Notes: a model not told the origin generated them from the sequence alone. A stretch of DNA of 64,000 nucleotides from Nonomuraea africana (GCF_014873535.1 NZ_JADBEF010000001.1:3658001-3722000); one strand, 5' to 3'; positions 33,569-42,675 are shown, numbered from the stretch's first letter. Made by a program: numbers and translations.

Positions 33569-35128
33569 TCAGTTACCGGCCTTGGCGACCAGGGCGCCCA
33601 GCTCGGCGACGACCTGCGTGCCGCCGCTGTCGTACCAGCGCTTGATCTCTGCCTTGAGCTGCTCCTCGGTGATCTCGCCCGCCAGGTACTTGACCCGGGC
33701 GTCGCTGACGATCGGGTGCAGGGTCGCGCCCTTGGCCGTCAGGGTCGGCGAGACGTAGGGAAGCGTCGGGTCGTGCACCGCCGTCTGCAGGTCCAGCGCC
33801 TCCAGTTCCTTGCGGAGCTTGAGGTTCTCCTGCTCCGCCTCGGACGCCGGCCTGCGCTCGTAGGCGTCGCCGGCCACGCCGACGCTCGACGTGGTGCCCA
33901 GCTGGATGAAGGCGTAGTCGACGTCGTTGTTGATGGCCTTGACCGCGGGGTCGTTCTCGTTGATCCGTACGGCGTAGCCGTCCTCGACCTTGTAGTTACG
34001 CCCCTCGATGCCGTTGTTGACGAGCCTCGCGCCCTCCTTGGAGGCCAGCCGGTCGAGGGCCTTGAGCACGTCGTCGAGCTGTTCCTCGGTCCTGATGTTC
34101 TGCTTGGAGATCGCGACGATGCCGTTGTAGCCGGTGAAGGGCAGGGAGAACTTCTTGCCGTCGGGGCGGGAGAGGTTGCCGCTCATCGCCAGCTTCTTGG
34201 CGTAGCCGTCCGGGTCCTGCTCCTTGAGCAGCTCGTACAGCTGGGTGGCCCGGACGTTGACGTCGATGATGATGCCGCCCTTGCCCTGGACGAACGGGTC
34301 GTTCCACTTGGCGGTGTCGAGGGTGGCGAAGTCGCGGTTGACCAGGCCCTCGTCGATCATCTTCTTGAGGTAGCGGTTGGCCTCCATGAACTCGGGCGTG
34401 TCGAACTCGGGGACGAGCTTGCCGTCGCGCATGGCGTAGCCGTTCGGCGCGCCGAACCAGACGTCGATGGCGTTGAACGGGTTGGAGGAGTTGAAGATCG
34501 GGGTCGGCCACTTCGGGATGATGAGGCCGTAGGTGTCCTTCTTGCCGTTGCCGTCGGGGTCCTTCTCGGTGAAGGCCTTGGCGACGTTGTAGAGATCGTC
34601 GGTGGTCTTGGGCAGCTCCAGGCCGAGCTTGTCCAGCCAGTCCTTGCGCAGCAGCACCGCCGAGCGCAGCAGTGGCCTGACGCGGTAGATGCCGTAGTTC
34701 TTGCCGTTGGTCGAGGAGTTGAGCCTGGCCTGCTCGTTCCTGGGCTTGAGGTTCGGGTACTTGCCCAGCTTGTCGGTCAGGTCCCAGAACGCCCCGGCCT
34801 CGGCGGCCTTGACGAACGAGGGCCCCTTGTTGTCCTGGAGGACCATGACGTCGGGGATCTTGTCCGAGGCCAGCGTGACGTTGGTCTTGTCGGAGTAGTC
34901 GGCGTTCGGCACCCAGGTGATCTGGAGCTTCTTGCCGGTCAGCTTCTCGACGGCCTGCTGGATCTCACCCGAGGGGTTGGGAGCGGTGCCGAACAGCGGG
35001 ACCATCATGGTCAGCGTGCTGCTGTCGGCCTTGCCCTCGCTCCCCGCTCCGCCCGAGCAGGCGGCGGCGACGAGAGTGGCTGTTAGCGCTAACACACCGG
35101 CCATGAGGCGGCGGGGGGAGGTGCTCAT
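33569..35128 (-). CDS. Extracellular solute-binding lipoprotein, LplA-type
   Basis: 519 residues from the ATG at 35128, preceded by AAAGGAA and overlapping the YesL stop by one base. The signal peptide ends in a lipobox, VAAACSGG, so the protein is lipid-anchored outside the membrane. The mature part is a type-1 sugar-binding fold (VMVLQDNKGPSFVKAAEAGAFWDLTD; a DPDGNGKKDTYG calcium-like loop). It captures oligosaccharide for the two permeases. The large size matches LplA rather than MalE. Confidence 0.92.
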   Translation of the reverse strand: MSTSPRRLMAGVLALTATLVAAACSGGAGSEGKADSSTLTMMVPLFGTAPNPSGEIQQAVEKLTGKKLQITWVPNADYSDKTNVTLASDKIPDVMVLQDNKGPSFVKAAEAGAFWDLTDKLGKYPNLKPRNEQARLNSSTNGKNYGIYRVRPLLRSAVLLRKDWLDKLGLELPKTTDDLYNVAKAFTEKDPDGNGKKDTYGLIIPKWPTPIFNSSNPFNAIDVWFGAPNGYAMRDGKLVPEFDTPEFMEANRYLKKMIDEGLVNRDFATLDTAKWNDPFVQGKGGIIIDVNVRATQLYELLKEQDPDGYAKKLAMSGNLSRPDGKKFSLPFTGYNGIVAISKQNIRTEEQLDDVLKALDRLASKEGARLVNNGIEGRNYKVEDGYAVRINENDPAVKAINNDVDYAFIQLGTTSSVGVAGDAYERRPASEAEQENLKLRKELEALDLQTAVHDPTLPYVSPTLTAKGATLHPIVSDARVKYLAGEITEEQLKAEIKRWYDSGGTQVVAELGALVAKAGN

Positions 35129-35754
35129 CAGTTTCCTTTCGGATGCAGACGCGCTTCGTTCTCCGCGAAGAAGCGCAGGCAGAGCCACGTGTTCAGCTGG
35201 ATCCACGCTCCGGCGCCGACGGCGAGGGCCAGGATCGGCAGCGCCGCTCCCGCGTAGGCCACCACCACGAAGACGAACAGCAGCAGGATCGTGGAGGCGG
35301 GATGGGCCAGCGCGAACAGCGACGCCTTGACCAGGTAGGCGGGCAGCCTCAGGTCGTAGCGGACGTACAGGGGCAGCAGGTGGGCGGTGATGACGACCAG
35401 CACGAGCAGCGCCACGAGGGTCGCCGCCTTCGGGCCGGCGCCCGCCGGGCCGAGAGAGGAGAAGTACAGGTAGTTGCCCGCGAGGACGGTGCCCAGCGCC
35501 GCTGGTGGCAGCACGAGCAGCGAGCCTCTGACGAACTCCCGCCGGTAGATGGCGAGGAACTCGCGCCAGCTGTGAATCGATTCATTCTCAGCGTGCCGCC
35601 GTGCCAGGGTGTACGCCGCGACGGTGGCGGGACCGAGCCCCAGGATCACGCCGCCCGCGAGGGTGAACACGATCCAGAGCAGGTTGAGCCTGACCGCCCA
35701 CAGCACCTCGTCGCAGGCCGAGTAGAGCCTGGTCAACCAGGTGGAGCCGGTCAT
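35128..35754 (-). CDS. YesL/DUF624 family membrane protein
   Basis: 208 residues, five to six hydrophobic segments. The N-terminus (CDEVLWAVRLNLLWIVFTLAGGVILGLGPAT) is typical of DUF624. YesL-type proteins sit at the head of rhamnogalacturonan and other complex-glycan transporter operons in Firmicutes and actinobacteria; their function is not established. It is the first gene behind a LacI-type operator at 35862-35875 and overlaps the binding-protein start. Confidence 0.85.
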   Translation of the reverse strand: MTGSTWLTRLYSACDEVLWAVRLNLLWIVFTLAGGVILGLGPATVAAYTLARRHAENESIHSWREFLAIYRREFVRGSLLVLPPAALGTVLAGNYLYFSSLGPAGAGPKAATLVALLVLVVITAHLLPLYVRYDLRLPAYLVKASLFALAHPASTILLLFVFVVVAYAGAALPILALAVGAGAWIQLNTWLCLRFFAENEARLHPKGN

Positions 35755-35861
35755 GTCGCACCACCTCGGGAGGTAGGGCGGCCATAGGGGGTGAAGGGTT
35801 GCACCGGGGTTCCTGCCCTGTAAAAAGCGGGTGAACGGCGGTTGGTGCTGCGAACGTAGTG

Positions 35862-35875
35862 TTGAATCGACTCAA
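35862..35875. promoter_or_regulatory. LacI-family operator before the transporter operon
   Basis: TTGAATCGACTCAA, a near-perfect palindrome of the TTGAnTCGAnTCAA kind, 108 bases before the YesL start. An almost identical sequence lies before the lacI-type gene at 37591. CG-centred palindromes of this form are typical LacI-family sites. Confidence 0.8.
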
Positions 35876-35877
35876 AG

Positions 35878-36513
35878 TCAATGAGCTGAAACCCGCAGAT
35901 TCGCGTACTCCCCGATCATCGGCGCCATCTGCCGGAAGCCGATCTTGCCGCCGCCCAGGGGGCTGTCGTCCCTCCAGGTGAAGGAGGTGATCCCGTTGAT
36001 CTGGAAGGTGATCTCCCCGTGGCGGATCGACAGCCGCATGGCGTAGGGGCCCTGGGCGTCCATGACCGAGGGCAGCGGGTCGGCGCCCTGGGCGACCAGG
36101 TGGAAGCCGTGGCTCCTGCGCAGGTTGCAGGTGTGCAGGGAGCGCTCCGACGGCCACATCCTGCGGAAGTAGGAGACGTGGTAGGCGTCGAGGTCGCCGT
36201 GGTGGTACTGCTCGTACGGCCCCGTGCGCGGGGCCAGGTCGAACAGGTCCTCGCCGCGCCTGCCTCTGGCGTGGAAGAACATGATGCACAGGCCGGGCTC
36301 GCGGACCGGCCAGAAGTCCCATTCGACGACGACGTCGGGCGGGAAGTCGTCGGGGCACCACAGCACGATGTTGGCGGCCTGGCCGTCCTCGGGCGGGCGC
36401 AGGCTCTCCAGGCGCAGCCTGCCCTGCGGGAAGGAGAGCGCGCCGTCGCCCTCCAGACGGAAGCCCTCCAGGTCGGAGGGGCCGGCCAGGGCGTTGCGGT
36501 ACAGCTCGGTCAC
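35878..36513 (-). CDS. DUF1961 (YesU-like) protein
   Basis: 211 residues, GTG start overlapping the LacI stop (GTGA). A concanavalin-like beta-sandwich is suggested by alternating strands (VVVEWDFWPVREPGLCIMFFHARG, then MRLSIRHGEITFQINGITSF). DUF1961/YesU occurs in rhamnogalacturonan gene clusters and probably binds or cleaves a sugar. No signal peptide is visible. It is co-transcribed with the regulator rather than with the transporter. Confidence 0.85.
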   Translation of the reverse strand: MTELYRNALAGPSDLEGFRLEGDGALSFPQGRLRLESLRPPEDGQAANIVLWCPDDFPPDVVVEWDFWPVREPGLCIMFFHARGRRGEDLFDLAPRTGPYEQYHHGDLDAYHVSYFRRMWPSERSLHTCNLRRSHGFHLVAQGADPLPSVMDAQGPYAMRLSIRHGEITFQINGITSFTWRDDSPLGGGKIGFRQMAPMIGEYANLRVSAH

Positions 36514-37529
36514 GCGCTTCCTCCCGGTGGGCCGCTCGACTCCCTCACCACCAGGTCAGGCTGGAAGATGACCTGCCGGTGCCGGTGCCTGTCCGGCTCC
36601 TCGACCTCTTCGAGCAGCAGGTCGATCGCCGTACGGCCGAGCAGTTCGCGCGGCTGCCTGACGGAGGAGAGCGGGACGGCCGAGGCGGCGGCGAAGTCGA
36701 TGTCGTCGTAGCCGACGATCGCCACGTCGTGCGGCACCCGCACCCCGTGCGCGGCCATCGCCTGGAACAGGCCGAGCGCGAGCAGGTCGTTGGCGCAGAA
36801 CACGGCCGTCGGCCTGGACGGCGGCGGCAGCGCGGCGATCCGCTCCCCCGCGGCCCTGCCCTCGGCGATGCTCAGCGCGGGCATCGACATCGTCTCCAGC
36901 GTGACGCCGCGCGCCGCCTCGACGGCGCTCGTGATGCCCGCGTGCCGGTCGGCGACCTGCTGGAAGGAGGGCGGCCCGCCGACGAAGGCGATGCGCAGGT
37001 GTCCCCGCTCGATCAGGTGATTGCCCGCGAGTTGCCCGCCGAGCCTGTCGTCCACCGACACCGAGCACTGCCCTCCGTGGGCGGCCCTGTCGACCAGGAC
37101 CACCGGCGTGCCCCTCGCCGCGAGCTGGAGCAGCCTGGGGTTGTCGGTCTCGACAGGGGTGATCAGGATGCCGAGCACACGCTGCTGTTCGAGCTGGTCG
37201 AGGTGGCGGCGCTCCCTCGTGGGATCGCCCGCGCTGTTGCACAGCACGACCATGGTGTCGTGCTCGTCGGCCAGCGCCTCGGCGCCCTGCGCGACGTCGG
37301 CGAAGAACGGGTTGGCCACGTCGAGCACGACCAGCCCGACCGTGCGGCTGCGGCCGACCCGCAGGTGGCGGGCCACCTCGTTGCGGACGAAGCCCAGCTG
37401 GCGGATCGCCGCGAAGACCCGCTCCCTGGTGGCGGGAGAGACGATCTCGGGGCGGTTGAGCACGTTGCTCACCGTGCCCACGGAGACGCGCGCCAGCTGC
37501 GCGACCTCCTTGATGTTCGTGGTGGCCAT
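36510..37529 (-). CDS. LacI-family transcriptional regulator
   Basis: 339 residues. The DNA-binding head reads NIKEVAQLARVSVGTVSNVLNRP with the hinge helix RVFAAIRQLGFVRNEVARHLR. A periplasmic-binding-like ligand domain follows (GLVVLDVANPFFADVAQG, VDRAAHGGQCSVSVDD). It most likely represses the adjacent rhamnogalacturonan operon and itself, since the same palindrome occurs before both. The inducer is presumably a rhamnose- or galacturonate-containing oligosaccharide. Confidence 0.93.
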   Translation of the reverse strand: MATTNIKEVAQLARVSVGTVSNVLNRPEIVSPATRERVFAAIRQLGFVRNEVARHLRVGRSRTVGLVVLDVANPFFADVAQGAEALADEHDTMVVLCNSAGDPTRERRHLDQLEQQRVLGILITPVETDNPRLLQLAARGTPVVLVDRAAHGGQCSVSVDDRLGGQLAGNHLIERGHLRIAFVGGPPSFQQVADRHAGITSAVEAARGVTLETMSMPALSIAEGRAAGERIAALPPPSRPTAVFCANDLLALGLFQAMAAHGVRVPHDVAIVGYDDIDFAAASAVPLSSVRQPRELLGRTAIDLLLEEVEEPDRHRHRQVIFQPDLVVRESSGPPGGSA

Positions 37530-37590
37530 TGATCCTCACGAAGCCTTCCCCGCTGTGAACGGGCTCATCATAGCGGGAGACATGATCTTT

Positions 37591-37604
37591 TTGAATCGTC
37601 TCAA
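37591..37604. promoter_or_regulatory. LacI-family operator before lacI
   Basis: TTGAATCGTCTCAA, one base different from the operator at 35862-35875. It lies 62 bases before the lacI start, so autoregulation is likely. Confidence 0.8.
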
Positions 37605-37621
37605 GCCGCGGCACGAGAAAA

Positions 37622-37657
37622 GGGCACGGCCCGCGCGAGACGACGCGAGCCGTGCCC
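37622..37657 (-). terminator. Hairpin terminator of the amidase gene
   Basis: Arms GGGCACGGC (37622-37630) and GCCGTGCCC (37649-37657), with an inner CGCG/CGCG pair. It begins eight bases after the amidase stop. No U-tract, as is usual for actinobacterial hairpins. Confidence 0.75.
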
Positions 37658-37664
37658 CGGTGGG

Positions 37665-39164
37665 TCAGAGGCGGGTGAGGCGGACGGCGTCGGCCACGAC
37701 GTAGCCCACGCCCGACGTCCATCGGCTCACGCCGACGACGTCGCGGTCACCCGCGCTGAGTGTGAAGGTGCCGATGCTGCGCCAGCCGCCACCGCCCGAG
37801 CGCTGGTCGACGAAGACCGTCTGGTTGCCGCTCGACGTGGCGACGATGTACGGCGCCGAGCTGTTGTAGCCGGGGTCGGAGGGGTACCAGACCTCGACGC
37901 GGTAGCTGCCGCTGCTGGGCAGGTTGGCCCTGAACCAGGCCGGGTCGCTGGCGGCGACCGGATTGGCGTAGCGGTAGTCGGCGCCGTAGCGCTGGGCGGA
38001 GTAGGACGAGGTGCCCCAGTTGGCGCTGGCGGTGAAGGCGCCCGAGTTGTCCACCGTGGCCGACCAGGTGCCGCCGCCGCCACCCGTCACGTACGACATG
38101 TAGGTGTTCCAGTTCCAGTTCGGACCCGGGTCGGTGTGGGTGGCGCCGGGCACCTGGTTGTGCCCGATGATGTGCGTGCGGTCCTTGGGGATGCCGTACT
38201 TGTCGCAGATGTGGCGGGTCAGCGCGGCCGACGCGCGGTACATCGCGTCGGTGAACCAGGAGGCGTCGTTGACCCAGCCCTCGTGCTCGAGGCCGATGGA
38301 GCGGGTGTTGTAGGTCCAGTTGCCCGCGTGCCAGGCGACGTCCTTCTCGCGGACCATCTGCGTGATCGCGCCGTCGGAGGAGCGGATCACGTAGTGCGCG
38401 GAGACGTTGGCGCTCGGGTTCTGGAACCAGGAGATGGTGCCGGCGTAGGAGCCCTGGGTCACGTGGATGATCACCCGGTCGATGGCGTAGCTCGACGGGC
38501 GGCTCGAGGCGGTGTAGTTGCCGGAGTTGGCGGGAACCCAGCTGGCGTTCGGGTAGTCGGGGCTGGCGGCGACGGCCCTGGCGTTCAGGTCCTGGGCCGC
38601 GGCGTACTCGCCCCTGTCCGCGGTGACCTCGCGCGGCGCCACGCGCAGGCCCTTGGCCTTGAAGCCGAGGCCGAGCAGCTCGTAGACGGCGTCGGCGTAG
38701 AGGCGGGCGAGCTCGGGGGTCGAGGCGTTGCCGTACCTGGCGACGGCCTGGTACCAGCGGCCCTCGTCCTTCCTGGCCGTCTCGTCGAGGCCGAGCTCGT
38801 CGCCGATGGAGCGCAGGACGGCGGCGCCGCCCATGATGTTGGCCGCGGTGTCGGCGCGCAGCTGCTCCACCGGCAGGCCGGTCAGCTCGGCGGCCTTCTC
38901 CAGCGTGTGCGTGGTGGGGTTGCTGACCAGGTGCATCACGCCGTAGCCGCCGCTGGCGCTGGGCTCGCCGGCGTGCCCGTCGAGGTGGGTCTCGGCGTAG
39001 GCGATGGCGGCCAGCAGGTCGCGCGGGACGTCATGGGCGGCGGCCGCCTTGGCGAAGGCGGAGCCGAGCGGGTCGCGATCGGCGAGGGCGGAGTGGGCCG
39101 GGTGCGCGGCGAGGATGAGGAGGGCGGAGAGGGCGGTGGCGACAAGGGCGACTAATCGGCGCAT
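37665..39164 (-). CDS. Secreted N-acetylmuramoyl-L-alanine amidase with golvesin-C-like domain
   Basis: 499 residues from an ATG with GAGGAG upstream. A signal peptide covers the first ~27 residues. Residues ~35-170 resemble a lytic-transglycosylase-like helical domain (AAAAHDVPRDLLAAIAYAETHLD). An amidase-2 domain follows, with zinc ligands in VIIHVTQG and ATHTDPGPNW and an EHEG motif. The C-terminal ~120 residues (SAQRYGADYRYANPVAAS, then GYVVADAVRL) are a golvesin-C-like beta domain. It cuts the glycan-peptide link in peptidoglycan outside the cell. The divergent neighbour has the same C-terminal domain. Confidence 0.9.
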   Translation of the reverse strand: MRRLVALVATALSALLILAAHPAHSALADRDPLGSAFAKAAAAHDVPRDLLAAIAYAETHLDGHAGEPSASGGYGVMHLVSNPTTHTLEKAAELTGLPVEQLRADTAANIMGGAAVLRSIGDELGLDETARKDEGRWYQAVARYGNASTPELARLYADAVYELLGLGFKAKGLRVAPREVTADRGEYAAAQDLNARAVAASPDYPNASWVPANSGNYTASSRPSSYAIDRVIIHVTQGSYAGTISWFQNPSANVSAHYVIRSSDGAITQMVREKDVAWHAGNWTYNTRSIGLEHEGWVNDASWFTDAMYRASAALTRHICDKYGIPKDRTHIIGHNQVPGATHTDPGPNWNWNTYMSYVTGGGGGTWSATVDNSGAFTASANWGTSSYSAQRYGADYRYANPVAASDPAWFRANLPSSGSYRVEVWYPSDPGYNSSAPYIVATSSGNQTVFVDQRSGGGGWRSIGTFTLSAGDRDVVGVSRWTSGVGYVVADAVRLTRL

Positions 39165-39300
39165 GTGCGCTCCTCGTGCAAGGGGGTGTCGGATGCACAC
39201 TAAAAGGGTTCATGACCGATGTCGATAATTGACATTACTCCGCGAGTAGATGAAAATTTCCGCCTTTCAGGTCTTGTAGCGGGCCCGGATGGTCGTCACC

Positions 39301-41193
39301 ATGCGAGCTGTGACCCGATTAGCGGCTCTCCTCGCCCTCGTGCTCACCGTCCTCGTCTCACCCCAGACCGCCCACGCCGCCACCGTCGCCTGCGTCCCCG
39401 ACCCGGCCACGCCGAAGCGGCAGTTCAGGGCGATGTGGATCTCCTCCGTGGCCAACATCGACTGGCCCAGCAGGACGGGGCTGTCGGTCTCCGCGCAGCA
39501 GGCCGAGTTCCGCGCCTGGCTCGACCTGGCCGTCCAGAAGCGGATGAACGCCGTCGTCGTGCAGGTCAGGCCCACGGCCGACGCGTTCTGGCCCTCGCCG
39601 TACGAGCCGTGGTCGCAGTGGCTGACCGGCACGCAGGGCGGCAATCCCGGCTACGACCCGCTCGCCTTCATGGTCGCCGAGGCGCACGCCCGCAACCTGG
39701 AGTTCCACGCGTGGTTCAACCCGTACAGGGTCGCCAACCACGACGACCCCAACCGGCTCATCGCCAGTCACCCCGCCAGGAAGAACCCGGGCTGGCGCTT
39801 CGCCTACGGCGGCAAGCTCTACTACAACCCCGGCATCCCCGCCGTGCGCGCCTTCATCGAGGACGCCATCATGGACGCCGTCACCCGCTACGACGTGGAC
39901 GGCGTGCACCTCGACGACTACTTCTACCCCTATCCGGTCAGCGGGCAGGCCATCCCCGACTCGGCCACCTACGCGCAGTACGGCGGCGCGTTCGGCAACG
40001 TCGCCGACTGGCGGCGCGACAACGTCAACCTGCTGATCCGTGAGCTCGACGAGCGCATCCACGCCGCCAAGGCGCACGTCGCCTTCGGCGTCAGCCCGTT
40101 CGGCATCTGGCGCAACTCCTCGACCGACCCGCTCGGCTCGCGCACCTCGGGCCTGCAGTCCTACGACGCCATCTACGCCGACAGCCGCCGCTGGGTGAAG
40201 CAGGGCTGGGTCGACTACCTGACGCCGCAGCTCTACTGGCACATCGGCCACACCGCCGCCGACTACGCGGTGCTCACCGCGTGGTGGTCGGAGGTGGTGA
40301 GGGGCACCGCCGTGCAGCTGTACGCCGGGCAGGCCGCCTACCGGGCGGGCGCCTCGGGCCAGGACCCCGCGTGGCAGGACCCCGCCGAGCTCAGCGACCA
40401 CCTGCGCGTCAACCGCGGGCACCCCGAGATGCTCGGCGACGTCTACTTCAGCGCCAAGGACGTGCGCGCCGACCGGCTCGGCGCCTTCTCCAAGGTGGTG
40501 GCCGACCACTACTCCAGGCCCGCCCTGATCCCGCCGCGAGGGACGGCGGGCGCCCCTCCCGCGCCCACGGTCACCTCGGTGACGCAGGGCCCCGGCGGGA
40601 TGACGGTGACGTGGCGGGCCACCACCGGCGCGGCCGCCTACGCGGTCTACCGGGGGGACGCGGCCGACCCGTGCCTGGTCACCGACGCCCGCAACCTGCT
40701 CGGGACCACGCGGGGGACCTCCTTCACCGACCCCGCACCCGGGCAGGGGACCTACCACGTGACCGCCCTCAGCAGGACGCACCAGGAGAGCGGCTCGTTC
40801 AGCGTCGTGGTGGACGGTCCCGCGGCGGGCGCGGCGTGGGGCACCTCCGCCTACTCCGCGCAGCGGTACGGCGCCGACTACCGGTTCGCCGGTCCCGTCG
40901 CGGCCAGCGATCCCGCCTGGTTCTCCGCGACCGTCCCGGCCGCGGGGAGCTACCGGGTGGAGGTGTGGCATCCGGCCGACGCCGGGTACAACAGCGCCAC
41001 GCCGTACATCGTGTCGGCGGCGGGCGGGGCCCGGACGGTGGTCGTCGACCAGCGCACGGGAGGCGGCCAGTGGCGCTCCCTCGGCACGTTCACGCTGAAC
41101 GCCGGGACCTACAACGTGGTGGGGGTGAGCAGGTGGACGTCCGCGACGGGGTACGTCGTCGCCGACGCGGTCCGCGTCAGCGCGAGCCCGTGA
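39301..41193 (+). CDS. Secreted family-10-like glycoside hydrolase (GHL10/DUF187) with golvesin-C-like domain
   Basis: 630 residues from the ATG at 39301; an ATG at 39289 would add four residues, and neither has a clear ribosome-binding site. A signal peptide ends at AHA. The catalytic barrel (FRAMWISSVANIDWPS, VVQVRPTADAFWPS, YDVDGVHLDDYFYPYP) is GHL10-type. A fibronectin-like linker and a C-terminal domain nearly identical to the amidase C-terminus follow. The family cleaves unidentified glycans, possibly cell-wall polysaccharide. The shared domain suggests both enzymes are targeted to the same surface. Confidence 0.88.
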   Translation: MRAVTRLAALLALVLTVLVSPQTAHAATVACVPDPATPKRQFRAMWISSVANIDWPSRTGLSVSAQQAEFRAWLDLAVQKRMNAVVVQVRPTADAFWPSPYEPWSQWLTGTQGGNPGYDPLAFMVAEAHARNLEFHAWFNPYRVANHDDPNRLIASHPARKNPGWRFAYGGKLYYNPGIPAVRAFIEDAIMDAVTRYDVDGVHLDDYFYPYPVSGQAIPDSATYAQYGGAFGNVADWRRDNVNLLIRELDERIHAAKAHVAFGVSPFGIWRNSSTDPLGSRTSGLQSYDAIYADSRRWVKQGWVDYLTPQLYWHIGHTAADYAVLTAWWSEVVRGTAVQLYAGQAAYRAGASGQDPAWQDPAELSDHLRVNRGHPEMLGDVYFSAKDVRADRLGAFSKVVADHYSRPALIPPRGTAGAPPAPTVTSVTQGPGGMTVTWRATTGAAAYAVYRGDAADPCLVTDARNLLGTTRGTSFTDPAPGQGTYHVTALSRTHQESGSFSVVVDGPAAGAAWGTSAYSAQRYGADYRFAGPVAASDPAWFSATVPAAGSYRVEVWHPADAGYNSATPYIVSAAGGARTVVVDQRTGGGQWRSLGTFTLNAGTYNVVGVSRWTSATGYVVADAVRVSASP

Positions 41194-41217
41194 CCCTGCG
41201 CGCGCGAGGGGGTCGCG

Positions 41218-41871
41218 TCACGCCGGGTCGGTGATGTGGATCCGGACGGCGCGGAACTGGGCGGGCGTCTCCTGGAGCACGGCCAGCCTGGGGTCGGGCA
41301 CCGTGAGGAACGGCTCGGCCTCCAGCGCGAACAGCGGGGCGAGCCGCCGCTCGCCCCGCATCAGGTCCACGGCCTTGCGGTCGCCGCCGAACACCACCGC
41401 CGCCATGCCGTCGAGGTGCGGCGACAGCACGCGCAGGGCGGTGTCGGCGGCCGCCTGGTAGGTCTGCTCCGCCTGGTTCTGCCGGCGCCTGGCGAAGCGC
41501 TGCTGCGACCAGCCGCCCGCGGCGGTGCGCCCCTGGACGTAGCGGGAGTCGACCTTGGAGGCGATCAGCCTGGCGCCCTGGAAGACGCCGGCCGCGTAGC
41601 CGCCGAGGCGGACGAGCACCACGCCGACCAGGCGGTCGGCACGGGCGTGGGCGACCAGGTTGGCGACGCGTGGCGGCCCCTGCGGCAACGGCGGGAAGGG
41701 CGCGTGGCATTCGGCGAGCGCGCCGTCGGCGGCGGCCAGCCGTACGACGTGGTCGTCGCCGGTGGACTCGAACGGACCGTGCCGGTCGGCGAACCCGTCG
41801 ATCCAGCGCTGCAGGCGTTCGGGCGGTACCGAGACCCAGCGTCCCCCGCCCTTCGCGGGCCTTGCCTTCAC
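41218..41871 (-). CDS. acVLRF1-family peptidyl-tRNA hydrolase
   Basis: 217 residues. The eRF1-like domain contains GGWSQQRFARRRQNQAEQTY, the actinobacterial VLRF1 signature in which the release-factor GGQ is replaced. The N-terminus (PERLQRWIDGFADRHG) and the C-terminal VVFGGDRKAVDLMR segment match the family. VLRF1/Vms1 proteins cleave peptidyl-tRNA on stalled ribosomes. The gene stands alone, convergent with the hydrolase gene. Confidence 0.9.
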   Translation of the reverse strand: MKARPAKGGGRWVSVPPERLQRWIDGFADRHGPFESTGDDHVVRLAAADGALAECHAPFPPLPQGPPRVANLVAHARADRLVGVVLVRLGGYAAGVFQGARLIASKVDSRYVQGRTAAGGWSQQRFARRRQNQAEQTYQAAADTALRVLSPHLDGMAAVVFGGDRKAVDLMRGERRLAPLFALEAEPFLTVPDPRLAVLQETPAQFRAVRIHITDPA

Positions 41872-41918
41872 CGTCGCAGCGTACCGGTGTCCTCAGCGCC
41901 GCGAAGCCCGCCCAGGTC

Positions 41919-42206
41919 TCAGGAGCCCGGGATCAAGGAGTTGCGCACCTCGTACACCGTCGTCTCGAACGGCGGGGCGTCGAGGCCCTGCGCGGCCGGT
42001 TGGACCACCTCTCGCAGGAATCGCCTGAGCACCTCCTCCGACTCCCACACGTCGATGACGTGCCAGCCGCCCGCCCCGTCAGGCATCCCGAAGTGCGCGA
42101 TCAGCCCGGCCGGTGGGTTCTCCCGGTCCGGGACCGCCCGCTCGAAGGTCGCCTGGTAGAGCTCCTCGGTCCAGCCCGCACCCTGGTGGTGTGCCAGAAT
42201 CGCCAT
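41919..42206 (-). CDS. Small dimeric alpha/beta-barrel-like protein
   Basis: 95 residues. The pattern (MAILAHHQGAGWTEELYQ, then GLIAHFGMPDGAGGWHVIDVWES, then RFLREVVQPAAQ) fits a ferredoxin-like/ABM-type dimeric barrel, as in small monooxygenase-like or heme-handling proteins. No catalytic residue can be assigned. It follows the ester-cyclase-like gene on the same strand with 34 bases between. Confidence 0.7.
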   Translation of the reverse strand: MAILAHHQGAGWTEELYQATFERAVPDRENPPAGLIAHFGMPDGAGGWHVIDVWESEEVLRRFLREVVQPAAQGLDAPPFETTVYEVRNSLIPGS

Positions 42207-42240
42207 CTCGGTCCCTCGATTCGCGGTCTCGACGACGGGC

Positions 42241-42675
42241 CTACTCCGCAGGGCCGCCGATCTCGGGCAGCACGCCGAGCTGCTGGAGGAAGCCGAGAAG
42301 GTCCTTGTCGGACCACTTCTCCGCCAGCCTGCCGTTCTCGATGCGGTGCACGACCGTCGCCGTCACGGTGAGCTGCCGGCCGGTGGCCGGGATGCCGGGA
42401 AGGTCGCCCTTGTGGACGCCGCGCGCCGTCAGCCGCGTCACGACCTTGTCACCCTCCGCGATCTGGTCCTCGATGTCGTGGGTGCCGGGTGTCGCCTCCC
42501 AGAACAGGCGGAACACCTGTTTGAGCCCATCGCGGCCGGAGCCGAAGCCGGGAAACGGCGGCGGGGTGTGGTCGAGGTAGTCCTCGGCGACGAGCTCGTC
42601 CATGGCGTCGATGTTGCCCTTGTCGATCTCGGCGTAGAAGCGGCGCACCAGCGCCTTGTTCTCCTCAGTGGACAT
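42241..42675 (-). CDS. SnoaL-like ester cyclase family protein
   Basis: 144 residues. The cone-shaped SnoaL/NTF2 fold is indicated by KALVRRFYAEIDKGNIDAMDELVAEDYLDH, then HDIEDQIAEGDKVVTRLTARGVHKG. Family members include polyketide cyclases and unknown enzymes. No nearby biosynthetic gene supports a polyketide role, so it is best kept as a small-molecule enzyme of unknown substrate. Confidence 0.85.
   Translation of the reverse strand: MSTEENKALVRRFYAEIDKGNIDAMDELVAEDYLDHTPPPFPGFGSGRDGLKQVFRLFWEATPGTHDIEDQIAEGDKVVTRLTARGVHKGDLPGIPATGRQLTVTATVVHRIENGRLAEKWSDKDLLGFLQQLGVLPEIGGPAE

Noticed and set aside
41194..41217. Bidirectional terminator between the GHL10 and acVLRF1 genes
   Set aside because: Only short, mismatched arms are visible, so it is not listed.
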